A stretch of 64,000 nucleotides of DNA from Candidatus Heimdallarchaeota archaeon. Lineage in GTDB: Archaea; Asgardarchaeota; Heimdallarchaeia; Heimdallarchaeales; Heimdallarchaeaceae. Shown here in pieces: positions 18,101-25,139 of this stretch (position 1 is its first letter; each line of letters starts with the position of its first letter). The notes below the pieces were generated by a model. That model saw nothing but the letters and a program-made list of their open reading frames with translations. It made no database searches and was not told the origin of the DNA. The translations under genes and the position numbers were made by a program. The DNA lies in contig JAUVXV010000001.1 in NCBI GenBank assembly GCA_030603365.1, positions 62,001-126,000 on the forward strand. Direction: 5' to 3'.

Positions 18101-18982
18101 CCTGAAAACATGCTCAAACTCTTTGCCATCCCTTACGAATTTTTAAGTGCCCTTACACGTCTTAAAGATTGGAAATATCCTGAACTATCTTTTATTACTC
18201 TAATAAGTGGTGCAGGAAATAGGCAAGCTGCGCTTGTTAACCAACGTTTAGTATCAATGTATGGAAATATACTATATGACAATCAACATAAAATAACAAA
18301 AAAACTAGATAAAACTATCATTGATAACTTGCTTCAAGCAATATCAATTGTTAAGAATCACTATACTGATTACAAGCAAATTAGCTTGAAGGGTGGTCTT
18401 AGAGGAGATGTATTGAGAAAAGAAATCTATTCAAAGAAAATTGAAGATTCTTTTGAAATTGTTGCAGCTTTAGAACATTTAGTAAATTTTGATTACCTAT
18501 ACAAATCACAGCTAACAATAGGAGAACAAATAGAGGATTTAGGTGGAAAGAATCATTTAATTCTCAGAGAACCTCTTAAATTCAAAAGTTTTGTAGTCTA
18601 TTGTCAAAATATTGGTATTCTACGTAGGAATATAAAGGGAACTTACAACTATAAAATAATCTCTGAAAATAAAGTAAATGCTCCATTTTCTCTGAGTAAC
18701 CAACAAACAACAATAGGACACATATTCAATTGCAGAATCCTTACTCCAGCAGGAATAATAGATAAAAATGGGAATTTTACTAATGAAATACAAAAAACAC
18801 TTGTATTTGATGCTTTACAAGATTCTTCTAGAAAGTTATCAAAAGCTCTTAAATTCGCTGAATTGGTAAGAAATGGTGAAAATACTGCGGATGCTCATAG
18901 AAAAATCTACAGAGACGATGATTATTTTATTTCAAAAAACAATTCAATTGAGAAAATTATGCTTTGGACTAATTTAGTCTGA
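12176..18982 (+). CDS. Giant membrane protein (2,268 residues), unknown function
   Basis: I do not recognise this protein as a whole. Residues 1-25 are a signal peptide. Residues about 30-555 are a beta-rich, probably extracellular region with many Asn-X-Ser/Thr sequons. A transmembrane helix lies near 563-583 and three more at about 667-692, 700-727 and 733-757. A winged-helix-like stretch (QVSANRFAERFHISLELAHN) lies near 815-835. The remaining roughly 1,400 residues appear cytoplasmic and rich in Lys, Asn and Ile, with no confident domain. Short pieces (FLTIDTKQLALTYN; GDIPVYI; TIVDFGFYTS) vaguely recall DDE transposase strands but do not establish one. The frame is uninterrupted over 6.8 kb. 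It could be a fusion of a surface receptor and a large cytoplasmic effector. Confidence 0.75.
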   Translation: MKKCRIGISVILLFTSLILLNYTSSLTHSDHFEQNNPPFFSFPDIYIDYNSTYYKQQISCNLQLELHEFNCLTVLFTTSGDKTNNEGIRIVFTFGEIEVSFLIERLFQDHLGHNLTQFFSYPESFSGEMDVLITVEAQTSLWYESGSIRIFSYSNVERIEPAIVTEYGSSFPVVPNWLRFMGSSSSSEIRTVTTVFNNSENFDNVNLTLSFQANDFTAYKQHFELYVNDQLRSTREFRENQLTTESFMLAVDSGINYLTIDFVVEICIGEIQFSKINLSGKGIDFEDFLPENTYTCFKWERNEFDHTFDLSPLKPIVSYSEQILEMEMDYGYHSAVATSINYEINIGEKSLDSGEIIADGQAPSPLTISVKSPLIHSDDALVFRIQGIAEEPGIFYLLNSSYVSIEPLPELQEQGSLERVLVENESYSTPSSEPLILIFKDYCEVTPDYLHCNISLSFSLLNEFGSAVRQIDVLMKVDLLTVIDTQISYEKQVNINEQQIFYSNLYEVTVILSIYGDGFAVILNDLKYKFSEYLNDTSSPNPFDIPKYQDSNPLSPVKSTILYIEYGCLLLFFVIIFSQGLLRRKEKGRTVQENEEEERELTRFKRIVRFPKKWWLKAKESFFRVWLLPTSICYLGLKAETLGRIAEEFVTIANSYNLNLIHPDLGKWGFYSFIICVLVSSFVTLSALFLSLTSTFYKDLFLVSQLLGIVIFIIYIPSSILLLLYLSSNGYMVEIFKVVVLLCLFLSIIVFLKYLRKTENEQRKEIVKFFFKNKESEITDTTSNLTVNRTVGEDLSQEQYNDYKQKLLNYIIYKITPEIQVSANRFAERFHISLELAHNLLIAISNDHSGLGEYFIEEQIYKRSSTNEMSSLYLDIRSQKKHGELISKYNKNNVNSEKTPHNNVDNENQTPKKIPISSSFDDFYYYNKRLSTLNWLTTPILTDYFRYKLKIRTSKLDFKKYANVFFNNRGDVKIDDVDDYMDFFLHFSNSLTRNLSYSKYKEFFQVLGLKEEWISVVDLIKKHKLDDKFAFQIARYYLKIYELKMKDTNILKGECSFAEVIYSIFKYLWLANLYLENVKNIADGWKKWENIRYTFRTIFGVIELPFLGNIKAVPIINTSSKNDNRIYQDGIFCFNSSSSDKPPFLTIDTKQLALTYNAINLRLKDEKSLESFYNTRSGTDLITPSSLVSFKDRSSSMMSPSHLFNTVCELKSQNIGQLFIFGTLGDIPVYIDNKKVDFLNLSYQLYSGNESYKEIKERIENKIFPHIHHLMDEHGIFQKIKQVPSDAESTVYRTVNDFKRMWLSLDLLSMAFDHAMIKSIGVNLENNFLNTQIFANYQEIGERSTINRPARLRNKVPILPNFYPEVDVRIIQKVLESEKLISPETIVDFGFYTSHSFESITNIQLIVYGLSKHKKKELRFLTLTDLMKKYALIERNLPKNEQNRKLLLLNYETDSNLSEIHKCKIGNERFVIIIENKDSINYTQKIEPISNLLVYDENQSDFVFSNTNTIISPKSFWNPVFHKNKYYLTLRGEDLVPHTKVLRFSGREILPGWIDLSKGILPCWNYEKEQNNIPSETIIKHHRKTMFEFLLTRYLPIIEAQTKIVDDKIKYEAAIAHYPVDIAISKLKALKEYIIGAYKDTKLSKEQISELEHNKEKTRVIYQLLYEIDSLPFTSTSEFDVDILLSKISETIQYYDDLYRYSPNLELFVNYFDKTEKIPVQYRNKVIKDSNNVPYPKPLQVTHYFTTASKTSRRYSQNLLKIYTNQDVKRNKYGKTHLAGYIADNNFYKTNENGTKLYRVNGRKYVPNQLIHNPLDSIQLILFRYRLSMRDANEFYSKYNLGEGDILSLVTTRRNKEDQTHIKELSMKTFDIINQHAKQTDHILSNGIRTVYNDMLTLYSTLDLSLQKVIQSTNIKLAEEIWKFLSEKQYSRKSLQFDFAENSIMMLKKNKLLKGLLSSDMLNIIPISKHLQPNNPENMLKLFAIPYEFLSALTRLKDWKYPELSFITLISGAGNRQAALVNQRLVSMYGNILYDNQHKITKKLDKTIIDNLLQAISIVKNHYTDYKQISLKGGLRGDVLRKEIYSKKIEDSFEIVAALEHLVNFDYLYKSQLTIGEQIEDLGGKNHLILREPLKFKSFVVYCQNIGILRRNIKGTYNYKIISENKVNAPFSLSNQQTTIGHIFNCRILTPAGIIDKNGNFTNEIQKTLVFDALQDSSRKLSKALKFAELVRNGENTADAHRKIYRDDDYFISKNNSIEKIMLWTNLV

Positions 18983-19086
18983 TTATTGAATCTTTTTTTC
19001 GGTTTTATTCTCAAAATCTATCTTTATTATAATGAGTTCAATGGTTTTACCCTCTCTATTGCATAATTATGTCACTTTATGATATG

Positions 19087-19206
19087 TCAACACATCATTT
19101 TCTCTTTAAGGAGATCATGACCCTTCTGTGCTAAACGGATTTTAGCTCTAGTGGTTAGTAGTTCCATCCTTGTTGCACTAATAGTTCCAAATTCAGGAGT
19201 TGCCAT
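19087..19206 (-). pseudogene. Displaced 5' fragment of a second atpD
   Basis: Reading from ATG 19,206 gives 39 residues, of which residues 11-36 (SATRMELLTTRAKIRLAQKG, then HDLLKEKM) match the intact subunit D of this window almost exactly. Similarity ends abruptly after KEKM and a TGA follows two codons later. Most differences between the two copies are synonymous codon changes (for example AGA/AGG, CTA/TTA, CAA/CAG, GAA/GAG). The fragment was therefore part of a functional gene and comes from a diverged allele, not a recent duplication. The first ten residues differ. It is too short to function as subunit D. Confidence 0.8.
19096..19122. repeat. Imperfect direct repeat, right copy
   Basis: These 27 bases match 3,635-3,661 at 25 of 27 positions. 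Together the two copies bracket 15.4 kb of accessory genes, which is what a site-specific integration with a gene-derived attachment site would leave. Confidence 0.5.
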
Positions 19207-19391
19207 CAACTATGAAAAAGATAGTTAGATTAAATATTTTTTGATTTGTAGTAAAGAATTCTGATTGTGAAAAATACAGAACTAGTAATATATTCTTACT
19301 ACAATAAAATCTATGTTACTTCTTTGTTAATAATGGAAAGGTATTTTATTCAATAATTTTTCATAATGAAAAAGAGTGTATGTGACATTGA

Positions 19392-19994
19392 ATGACAATA
19401 GAAATCTACGATAGAATAAAAGACTCTGAAAAATTGGTGCTTCCTGGTACTCGCTTAGCTGTTACAGAAGAGTTTATTGGTGGATTCGGTACCTATTCTG
19501 AAGATAATTACGTTTATTCTTCTGTTACTGGAATAGTTGTTATAGATTTGGAAAGACATGAAATTTCTGTTTTGTCTAAACCAAAAGCAGCTGTTATACC
19601 CAAGATAAATGATATTGTACTTGGAACTGTTGTAAACGTATCCCGTCAAATGACTACTGTATCTGTAAGTTATGTCAACAACAGGTTAATTTATCCATCT
19701 TATACAATGGTTATTCATATTTCACAACTTTCTAAAGAGTATTTGGACACTGCTGATGACGCCGTTTGTATATCTGATATAGTACGTGCAAAGGTTATAG
19801 ATGCTAAAACCATACCATTACAAGGGTCTCTTATAGGTTCTCAACTCGGTGTAGTACTTGCTTCTTGTTCAATTTGTGGATCTAGTTCAGATAAGATTGG
19901 TAGAAATAAAATCAAATGTTCAGAATGTTCCAACATAGGACAAAGAAAAACAACTATTGATTATGGAAGCGGAAATCTAGCATTCAAAACATAA
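19392..19994 (+). CDS. csl4: Exosome RNA-binding subunit Csl4
   Basis: Csl4 forms the cap of the archaeal exosome, which degrades and tails RNA, and recruits DnaG. The 200 residues show an N-terminal domain (LVLPGTRLAVTEEFIGGFGT), a central S1 domain (about 65-145) and a C-terminal zinc ribbon with CSICG and CSEC pairs (about 157-180). All four zinc cysteines are present. It starts a same-strand run of RNA-related genes (DUF2067, rpo11, RNase III-like). The same grouping is known from other archaea and supports the call. Confidence 0.93.
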   Translation: MTIEIYDRIKDSEKLVLPGTRLAVTEEFIGGFGTYSEDNYVYSSVTGIVVIDLERHEISVLSKPKAAVIPKINDIVLGTVVNVSRQMTTVSVSYVNNRLIYPSYTMVIHISQLSKEYLDTADDAVCISDIVRAKVIDAKTIPLQGSLIGSQLGVVLASCSICGSSSDKIGRNKIKCSECSNIGQRKTTIDYGSGNLAFKT

Positions 19995-20026
19995 TACCCC
20001 TTTCTAAGAAATAGCAGGTGATTTGT

Positions 20027-20722
20027 TTGGCAAGAACAACTACAAAAGAAGTGTATGTTAATATTTCTGATAAGAATTTTCTTGAGAGTTTTATCGAATT
20101 ATTATCTGATGCTTTAAAATATGTGGAATTTACTTTGACCTATAAGCAAGGAGTTGTAAGAATTCGATTATATGGTGAAAAAGAAGTTGTAACTCAATCG
20201 GTAATAACGGTTAAATCTTATGGACGAATGTTTTTACAGTCTTTTACCCCCAATAAGGAAGGTTACTATAATCACAATCTAAAATTAATTCAACGAATAG
20301 GTTCGAAGATAATTTCATTGGAAACACTTAGTACAGTGCTTCAATATTCAGGTGTTCATTCTATGGTTGAAGACCAAAATCTAATTACTAAAGCTACCAT
20401 GAGAGAAGTTCAGCAAATCTTAGTACAATTACATAATCTAATTCAGGAAACCCCTTTGAATGTAAGGACACAAGTTATGAAACGTGTTTTAGCAACAATT
20501 AGTTATTGTACCAATTTATCTCCCAATTTTGTACTGGAGAAAGGTCTGGAACTAGATTACTTCAAAACCCAACAGAAGACAGTCTCAATAAATTATGAAC
20601 CAAAGAAATGTATAGCTGATTTAATTGAGATTTTATCAGAAGAATCAACAGACTCTGATTTTGAAGAATTCAATAAAGAAGAATCATCAATAAATCAACT
20701 GTATACTAATAATCAAAAATAG
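20027..20722 (+). CDS. DUF2067 family protein
   Basis: This protein of about 231 residues matches the archaeal DUF2067 family that commonly sits next to csl4 and rpo11; its biochemical role is unknown. The TTG at 20,027 is preferred as start because AGGTGAT, a strong match to the 16S 3' end, lies six bases upstream; GTG 20,018 lies inside that site. The N-terminal part is a mixed alpha/beta domain (VYVNISDKNFLESFIELLSD), followed by helical segments and an acidic, Ser-rich tail from about residue 205. No catalytic motif is apparent. A link to RNA metabolism is inferred from the neighbours. Confidence 0.75.
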   Translation: MARTTTKEVYVNISDKNFLESFIELLSDALKYVEFTLTYKQGVVRIRLYGEKEVVTQSVITVKSYGRMFLQSFTPNKEGYYNHNLKLIQRIGSKIISLETLSTVLQYSGVHSMVEDQNLITKATMREVQQILVQLHNLIQETPLNVRTQVMKRVLATISYCTNLSPNFVLEKGLELDYFKTQQKTVSINYEPKKCIADLIEILSEESTDSDFEEFNKEESSINQLYTNNQK

Positions 20723-20776
20723 CAAGACTGGTAAAATATATAAATTGAATAATTAAAGGAAATGCGAGGCTTATAA

Positions 20777-21061
20777 ATGCAGGTTAATATCTTAAAACAA
20801 GAAGCAGGATATATTAAATTTAATGTTAAGGAAACAGATCCTCATACTTTGTTTAACCTTCTACGTGAAGAATTACTACAAGATGATGAAGTGGATTTTT
20901 CTGGGTATTGGAGAGATGAATCCTTTTATGAATCATTGGTATTCCAAGTAAAAATGAAAAAAAAGACTTCCAAACCCATTGAAGCTGTCAATAGAGCATT
21001 AGAAAGATTGGAAAAACAAGCACAAGAATTTATTGATTTGTGTAAAGTAAAAATAGAATAA
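20777..21061 (+). CDS. rpoL: RNA polymerase subunit Rpo11 (L)
   Basis: Rpo11 pairs with Rpo3 in the alpha-like assembly platform of archaeal RNA polymerase. At 94 residues it has the family length. The core pattern is clear: DPHTLFNLLREELLQDDEV (about 21-39), the YESLVFQVKMKKKTSKPIEA strand-helix (about 51-70) and the C-terminal helix. It lies between the DUF2067 gene and the RNase III-like gene with short gaps, so it is probably cotranscribed with them. Confidence 0.93.
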   Translation: MQVNILKQEAGYIKFNVKETDPHTLFNLLREELLQDDEVDFSGYWRDESFYESLVFQVKMKKKTSKPIEAVNRALERLEKQAQEFIDLCKVKIE

Positions 21062-21073
21062 AAGGTGGAGTCT

Positions 21074-21493
21074 TTGGACACACCAACTCATTTTACATCA
21101 AAATTAAGAACAATACTCTCAAACAAGGAATTTGCAAAATTTGGGGATTCAATTGTAAATTTCATCTACAATGCTGCTATTTATGAAAGCACCCGGATAT
21201 TGAAGGGAGTAAAAGTTTGGGATTCTAGTTTAGCACAAGCATGTAGAAATTCTCTTTTGCGAGAATTTGTAGGAACTAGAAAAAATGCAGGTGATATTGG
21301 CGATGCCGTTGAAGCTTTCATTGCCTATACTTATCTAAAAAACAAAAATGTAATTGGTGACATGATTATGATTCTATCAAAATCCATAAACCAAAACAAA
21401 ACCCTACTTCAAGACCAGGAAAAAGAACTATGTGCAATATCTTTTACTTTTCTGATTAATATTCTCTGTGAAAAACTAGGGATAGTACCTTAA
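21074..21493 (+). CDS. RNase III-like family protein
   Basis: The 139 residues are all-alpha and contain FAKFGDSIVNFIYNAA and GDIGDAVEAFIAYTYL, which match the two signature helices of RNase III-like domains. The second holds acidic residues expected to bind metal. There is no double-stranded-RNA-binding domain, as in other archaeal members whose substrate is unknown. TTG 21,074 is chosen as start because AGGTGGAG precedes it; GTG 21,065 would start inside that site. The gene follows rpo11 closely and overlaps the convergent DUF99 gene by four bases. Confidence 0.75.
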   Translation: MDTPTHFTSKLRTILSNKEFAKFGDSIVNFIYNAAIYESTRILKGVKVWDSSLAQACRNSLLREFVGTRKNAGDIGDAVEAFIAYTYLKNKNVIGDMIMILSKSINQNKTLLQDQEKELCAISFTFLINILCEKLGIVP

Positions 21494-22077
21494 CTAGTTA
21501 GTGTAAATTCTTTAAAACTTTGACCAATCTTGTCAGCCAATCTAAGACTTTCAGGAATACAACTTGAATAACAAGTTACTCGAAGAAGATTCTTAATTTC
21601 AGATTTATCGCGTAATCCTATCTGTTGAACCAATGCTTCACAATCTCTTCCTTCATTATTTCTAAATTTGATGTATTCAATTGATGGATTCTCATTTAGT
21701 ATTCTTAAACGATACTCCCAATCTGAAAACCTGGAAAGTGCTTTCTTAACCCCCTCTTCTTCTGGAATTTCCGATAATACAGATATGACTGGGATGGAGG
21801 TTCTCTTGTTTAGAAGATTCATATCTACAATATTAAACGCTGCAATTGTTGAACTTCTTATAAAAATTGCCCTTAATTGTTCGTGAAATTTACTATTAGT
21901 AATCATTGAGATTATTTTGTCTGTTGCTTCTGTACCATCAATCTTAACCTCTGTTCTTAACACTCCCTCAACCAAACTATAACCTCTTACAATTACACCA
22001 AAAACAAAAGTTTCAGTTGATTTATCCCTATTAAAGGCAGAATCATCTATTCCAATTGTTCTTATATTTTCTTTCAC
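21490..22077 (-). CDS. DUF99 family protein (endonuclease V-like fold)
   Basis: This 195-residue protein matches the archaeal DUF99/UPF0215 family, which is distantly related to endonuclease V. The N-terminal TIGIDDSAFNRD (about 6-17) holds the two aspartates typical of the family, followed by GVIVRGYSLVEGVL and AIFIRSSTIAAFNIVDM. The substrate is not established. The gene is convergent with the RNase III-like gene and divergent from aIF2-alpha, with about 100 bases between starts. Confidence 0.85.
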   Translation of the reverse strand: MKENIRTIGIDDSAFNRDKSTETFVFGVIVRGYSLVEGVLRTEVKIDGTEATDKIISMITNSKFHEQLRAIFIRSSTIAAFNIVDMNLLNKRTSIPVISVLSEIPEEEGVKKALSRFSDWEYRLRILNENPSIEYIKFRNNEGRDCEALVQQIGLRDKSEIKNLLRVTCYSSCIPESLRLADKIGQSFKEFTLTS

Positions 22078-22175
22078 AAGTAAACCAAATTGTTTCTACA
22101 TTTAAGTAACTTGCTGATTTAAGTGAGAGGAAAGTAACTTTTTAAATAAACAATATAGACCTGATACTGGTTTAT

Positions 22176-22973
22176 ATGAGTAGAAGAAACCTTCCAGAAT
22201 ATGGAGATTTAGTTATAGGTACAGTAAAAACGATTTTCGATCATGGAGTATATGTTGATCTCGATGAGTATGAAGATCTTCAAGCATATTGTCACGTTTC
22301 AGAAGTAAGCTCAACCTGGGTTAGAAATATCAGAAATGTAATGAGGATTGGGAAGAAAGTTGTTGGCAGAGTTATGCGAATAAAAGAACATCAAATTGAT
22401 ATTAGTATAAAACGAGTTTCAGACGGTTTAAAAAGGTCAAAAGTTGAGGATTGGAAACGATATAAAACAGGATTGACTCTGTTAGAAATGGCAGCAAAGA
22501 AAAAGAAAGTAAATTTGGAAACTGCTAGATCCGAAGTGGAAGATCTACTAACTGATTTTTATGGAAGTTTGTACAATGGTTTCGAAGACGCCTTATTTCG
22601 AGGAGAAGCTTCATTTATAGAAGCTGAACTTCCTGAGGAATGGGCTACTATTCTCACTTCAATAGCAAAGAAAAATCTTACTATTCCCAAAGTTAACATC
22701 ACTAGAGATTTAGAGATTATGTGTTGGGAAAGTAATGGAATAACTTTGATAAAGAAAGCTTTGAGTGAAGCAAAAAAAGCGAGGGAAGAAATAGATGCTG
22801 AAGAAGAAGAACTTAGTATGAGTGTCTTTACTAGAGGATCACCAATGTACAGATTTAAAATTCAAGCTAGAGATTATGAGCTTGCAGAAGAATTAATGTC
22901 AAAAGCAGTTGAGAATATAGAAAACTGCCTTTCAGATTACAAAACTTCAGTAAAAGTTGTTGAAGTGAAATAA
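22176..22973 (+). CDS. eif2a: Translation initiation factor aIF2 subunit alpha
   Basis: aIF2-alpha is part of the heterotrimer that delivers initiator tRNA to the ribosome. The 265 residues start with an S1 domain (GDLVIGTVKTIFDHGVYVDL, about 9-28; HVSEVSSTWVRNIR), followed by a helical domain and a C-terminal alpha/beta domain (ITRDLEIMCWES onward). Length and domain order are normal. It is followed two bases later by nop10, an operon pair conserved in many archaea. Confidence 0.95.
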   Translation: MSRRNLPEYGDLVIGTVKTIFDHGVYVDLDEYEDLQAYCHVSEVSSTWVRNIRNVMRIGKKVVGRVMRIKEHQIDISIKRVSDGLKRSKVEDWKRYKTGLTLLEMAAKKKKVNLETARSEVEDLLTDFYGSLYNGFEDALFRGEASFIEAELPEEWATILTSIAKKNLTIPKVNITRDLEIMCWESNGITLIKKALSEAKKAREEIDAEEEELSMSVFTRGSPMYRFKIQARDYELAEELMSKAVENIENCLSDYKTSVKVVEVK

Positions 22974-22975
22974 TA

Positions 22976-23140
22976 ATGACTAAATCTATATATCGTTGTC
23001 TTAAGTGTGAAAAATATACTTTGAATGAAAAAACTTGTCCTCACTGTAGTGGTCGAGTTGTGTCTCCACAACCAGCACGATTTTCTTTGGAAAAGGAGAA
23101 AAAATATTCAAAATACAGACGACAATTACTTAAAAGTTAG
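22976..23140 (+). CDS. nop10: H/ACA ribonucleoprotein protein Nop10
   Basis: This 54-residue protein has the Nop10 layout: an N-terminal zinc ribbon with Cys8, Cys11, Cys21 and Cys24 (YRCLKCEKYTL, CPHC), then a PQPARFSLEKEKKYSKYRRQ helix that contacts Cbf5. Nop10 supports pseudouridylation by Cbf5, encoded at 55,321-56,334. The ATG lies two bases after the aIF2-alpha stop, so the pair is translationally coupled. Confidence 0.93.
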   Translation: MTKSIYRCLKCEKYTLNEKTCPHCSGRVVSPQPARFSLEKEKKYSKYRRQLLKS

Positions 23141-23167
23141 TAAAAGTGGAGCTAAATCTCTTTTCTT

Positions 23168-23767
23168 CTAAACAATTCGTAGAATTGCTGCTTCTATCAC
23201 ATGATATTTTTTCTTGTGAAATTTATAAGATTTAGGAATTTCAAATTCAGCTTTTATTACCTCTTTTACTTCTCTCTTTTGTCTTCTAACATAATTTGTT
23301 AAAAAGTCAATATTTTTTTCTTGATAAAGATGAATTGAATATACAACTTTGGACATTTTTAGAGCTGAGAATAAAAATTCCTGATCTTTAACAATTCCTT
23401 GTATTCCAAAAGGAGCATTCATGAATACAGTATCAAATGACTTCTCTACCTCTCTGACATCCTTGTTAATGAAATTAATTTTTACGTCTGCTTTTTTTGA
23501 GTTTTCCTTAGCAATTTCAATAGCATCATTATCTATTTCAATTCCATGAACTTCTTTTGCACCTAGAAGCTTTGCACCTATTCCAAATAATCCTGTTCCA
23601 CAACAAAGATCTCCCACTATTTTGTTTTTTAAATTTTCTAGTTGAAGAGCTCTCCATAAAATCATGGCAATTATGCGTGGAGGAGTTTGGTATTGTTCAA
23701 GATGTAATTTAGGATTCTTAAAAGATTGAAGTTGAGTTAAAAAAATCTCAATATCCTTTTGTTTCAA
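23168..23767 (-). CDS. METTL5-like RNA methyltransferase
   Basis: A Rossmann methyltransferase of 199 residues. The SAM site is DLCCGTGLFGIGAKLLGAKE (about 49-68), with an acidic residue at VHGIEID and a catalytic-type NAPFGIQ near 117-123. The family usually has NPPFG; here the first proline is alanine. Relatives methylate adenine N6 in small-subunit rRNA (METTL5), so a similar role is inferred. It follows the TrmJ-like gene closely on the same strand, within a minus-strand run of RNA modification genes. Confidence 0.8.
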   Translation of the reverse strand: MKQKDIEIFLTQLQSFKNPKLHLEQYQTPPRIIAMILWRALQLENLKNKIVGDLCCGTGLFGIGAKLLGAKEVHGIEIDNDAIEIAKENSKKADVKINFINKDVREVEKSFDTVFMNAPFGIQGIVKDQEFLFSALKMSKVVYSIHLYQEKNIDFLTNYVRRQKREVKEVIKAEFEIPKSYKFHKKKYHVIEAAILRIV

Positions 23768-23773
23768 ATATTG

Positions 23774-24517
23774 TCACTCCTCTATTTTTTCAGAACAATT
23801 TTGCTTAATGGTTTTAAATATGCCAATTAATGAATGGATTTCTTCACTAGTAGAGAAACTTCGATTTATCATTGTTGTAAAACTATGAAAAACAATAGGT
23901 TTCCTATGTTCTTCATAAGGTAATGCTTCCACTATCTCTTTGAATGTATCAAATAGAATTTCTCTTTCTTTACTATTTGAACTCTTTTCTTCAGTTAATT
24001 TCACTTCTTTTTGAAAAATCAGTTTCCAAATTTCATACAGAACGACTGCCACTGCATGTGAAATATTCATCACTTTAAATTTGGCAGGAACAGGAATATT
24101 CACAAGAAAATCACAGTTTCGTAGCTCTTCATTTGATAATCCTCTATCCTCTCTTCCAAAAACAAGACCTATTTTTCCTTCCGTAACTCCTAGCATTTCA
24201 TGCAATTCCCATGGATAGGAAGGCTGTCTAAGAACATTGTAGTTTCTTCCAGCTTTTGCTGATGTTCCAATCAAGAAAGAGTAAGTATCTCTTATACTTT
24301 CGAGAGATTCCCATATTTCAGCGTTTTCTAAGTAATAATGTGAATGTTTTGCCCTCTGTCTCGCTTCATCATTGTTGTGATCAATTTGAGGTGCAACTAA
24401 TACTAATTTGTTAACATTGAAATTTTGACAGAGCCTAGCTATTGCTCCAATATTTCCACCAATTTTAGGTTCTACTAAGATGATATCAAAATTTAGTTTT
24501 GCTTTATTATTTATCAT
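23774..24517 (-). CDS. trmJ: TrmJ-like SPOUT RNA methyltransferase
   Basis: The 247 residues fit group 1 TrmH/SpoU enzymes that 2'-O-methylate tRNA position 32. Family motifs are visible: VEPKIGGNIGAIARLCQNF (motif 1, about 16-34), GLVFGREDRGLSNEEL (motif 2) and VMNISHAVAVVLYE (motif 3), which form the SPOUT knot. The C-terminal 70 residues are helical. It overlaps the HemK-like gene by 11 bases, which indicates translational coupling. Confidence 0.88.
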   Translation of the reverse strand: MINNKAKLNFDIILVEPKIGGNIGAIARLCQNFNVNKLVLVAPQIDHNNDEARQRAKHSHYYLENAEIWESLESIRDTYSFLIGTSAKAGRNYNVLRQPSYPWELHEMLGVTEGKIGLVFGREDRGLSNEELRNCDFLVNIPVPAKFKVMNISHAVAVVLYEIWKLIFQKEVKLTEEKSSNSKEREILFDTFKEIVEALPYEEHRKPIVFHSFTTMINRSFSTSEEIHSLIGIFKTIKQNCSEKIEE

Positions 24518-25139
24518 TATTATCCCAAACTTTTACTTTTACCAAATATAGTTTTTCAAAGAATATTTTTACTTCATCGTAAATTTCTAAATCAATTCCT
24601 TCATTCTTTAATTTGTTAAATGTGTTGTCAGTTGTGCCTACAGAAGAGAATATTGTATAAAAGATAGCTTGATTCTTTTGTGACTTAAGATATTTAATGA
24701 ACTCATGAGCTGCCTCAAAACCCTTATTTCCTCCTATGAGCATTAATTTCTCAAGAGCTTTTAGGTTATCTGTTTCTTCATCTTTAGGTAAGTATGGAGG
24801 ATTCCAGATAATTATATCCGGATTAAGGTGATTACTTGCATCAAGTTTATCCATGCAGATTAAGTCAATATGATTTTTAATTCCGTTCAAATTGATATTC
24901 TTTTTAATCATTTTTACAGCTTTATAGGAAATATCTGTTATTAAAAATCTAACATCCGGATATTTTTTAGCGAGAACAATTGATATTATACCGGATCCTC
25001 CCCCTAATTCAACAACAAATGTTACTTCTTTGTTAAATCGAATAGAATCTATTAGAGCGAATGTATCCTCTGCAGGGAAATAGATGTCTTCATCTATTTC
25101 AAGAACTATCTGGTACTTAGGGAAGTCATAGCTGACCAA
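24507..25139 (-). CDS. HemK-type N5-glutamine methyltransferase
   Basis: This 210-residue enzyme has a SAM site (FVVELGGGSGIISIVLAKKY, about 41-60) and the NPPYLP motif used by HemK/Mtq2 enzymes to methylate the glutamine of the GGQ loop of release factors. The probable substrate is aRF1, encoded in this window at 35,278-36,546 with an intact GGQ. The start is a TTG with GGTGAGG just upstream. It overlaps ksgA by 34 bases. Confidence 0.85.
   Translation of the reverse strand: MVSYDFPKYQIVLEIDEDIYFPAEDTFALIDSIRFNKEVTFVVELGGGSGIISIVLAKKYPDVRFLITDISYKAVKMIKKNINLNGIKNHIDLICMDKLDASNHLNPDIIIWNPPYLPKDEETDNLKALEKLMLIGGNKGFEAAHEFIKYLKSQKNQAIFYTIFSSVGTTDNTFNKLKNEGIDLEIYDEVKIFFEKLYLVKVKVWDNNDK

Larger units (their letters stand above)
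18983..19391. other. Intergenic region containing an atpD remnant and divergent promoters
   Basis: This 409-base stretch holds the atpD 5' fragment at 19,087-19,206 (minus strand). To the right of it is AT-rich sequence that probably contains the original atpD promoter (a TATA-like element about 25-35 bases upstream of the fragment start) and the promoter of csl4 on the plus strand. No other gene is seen. Confidence 0.5.
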
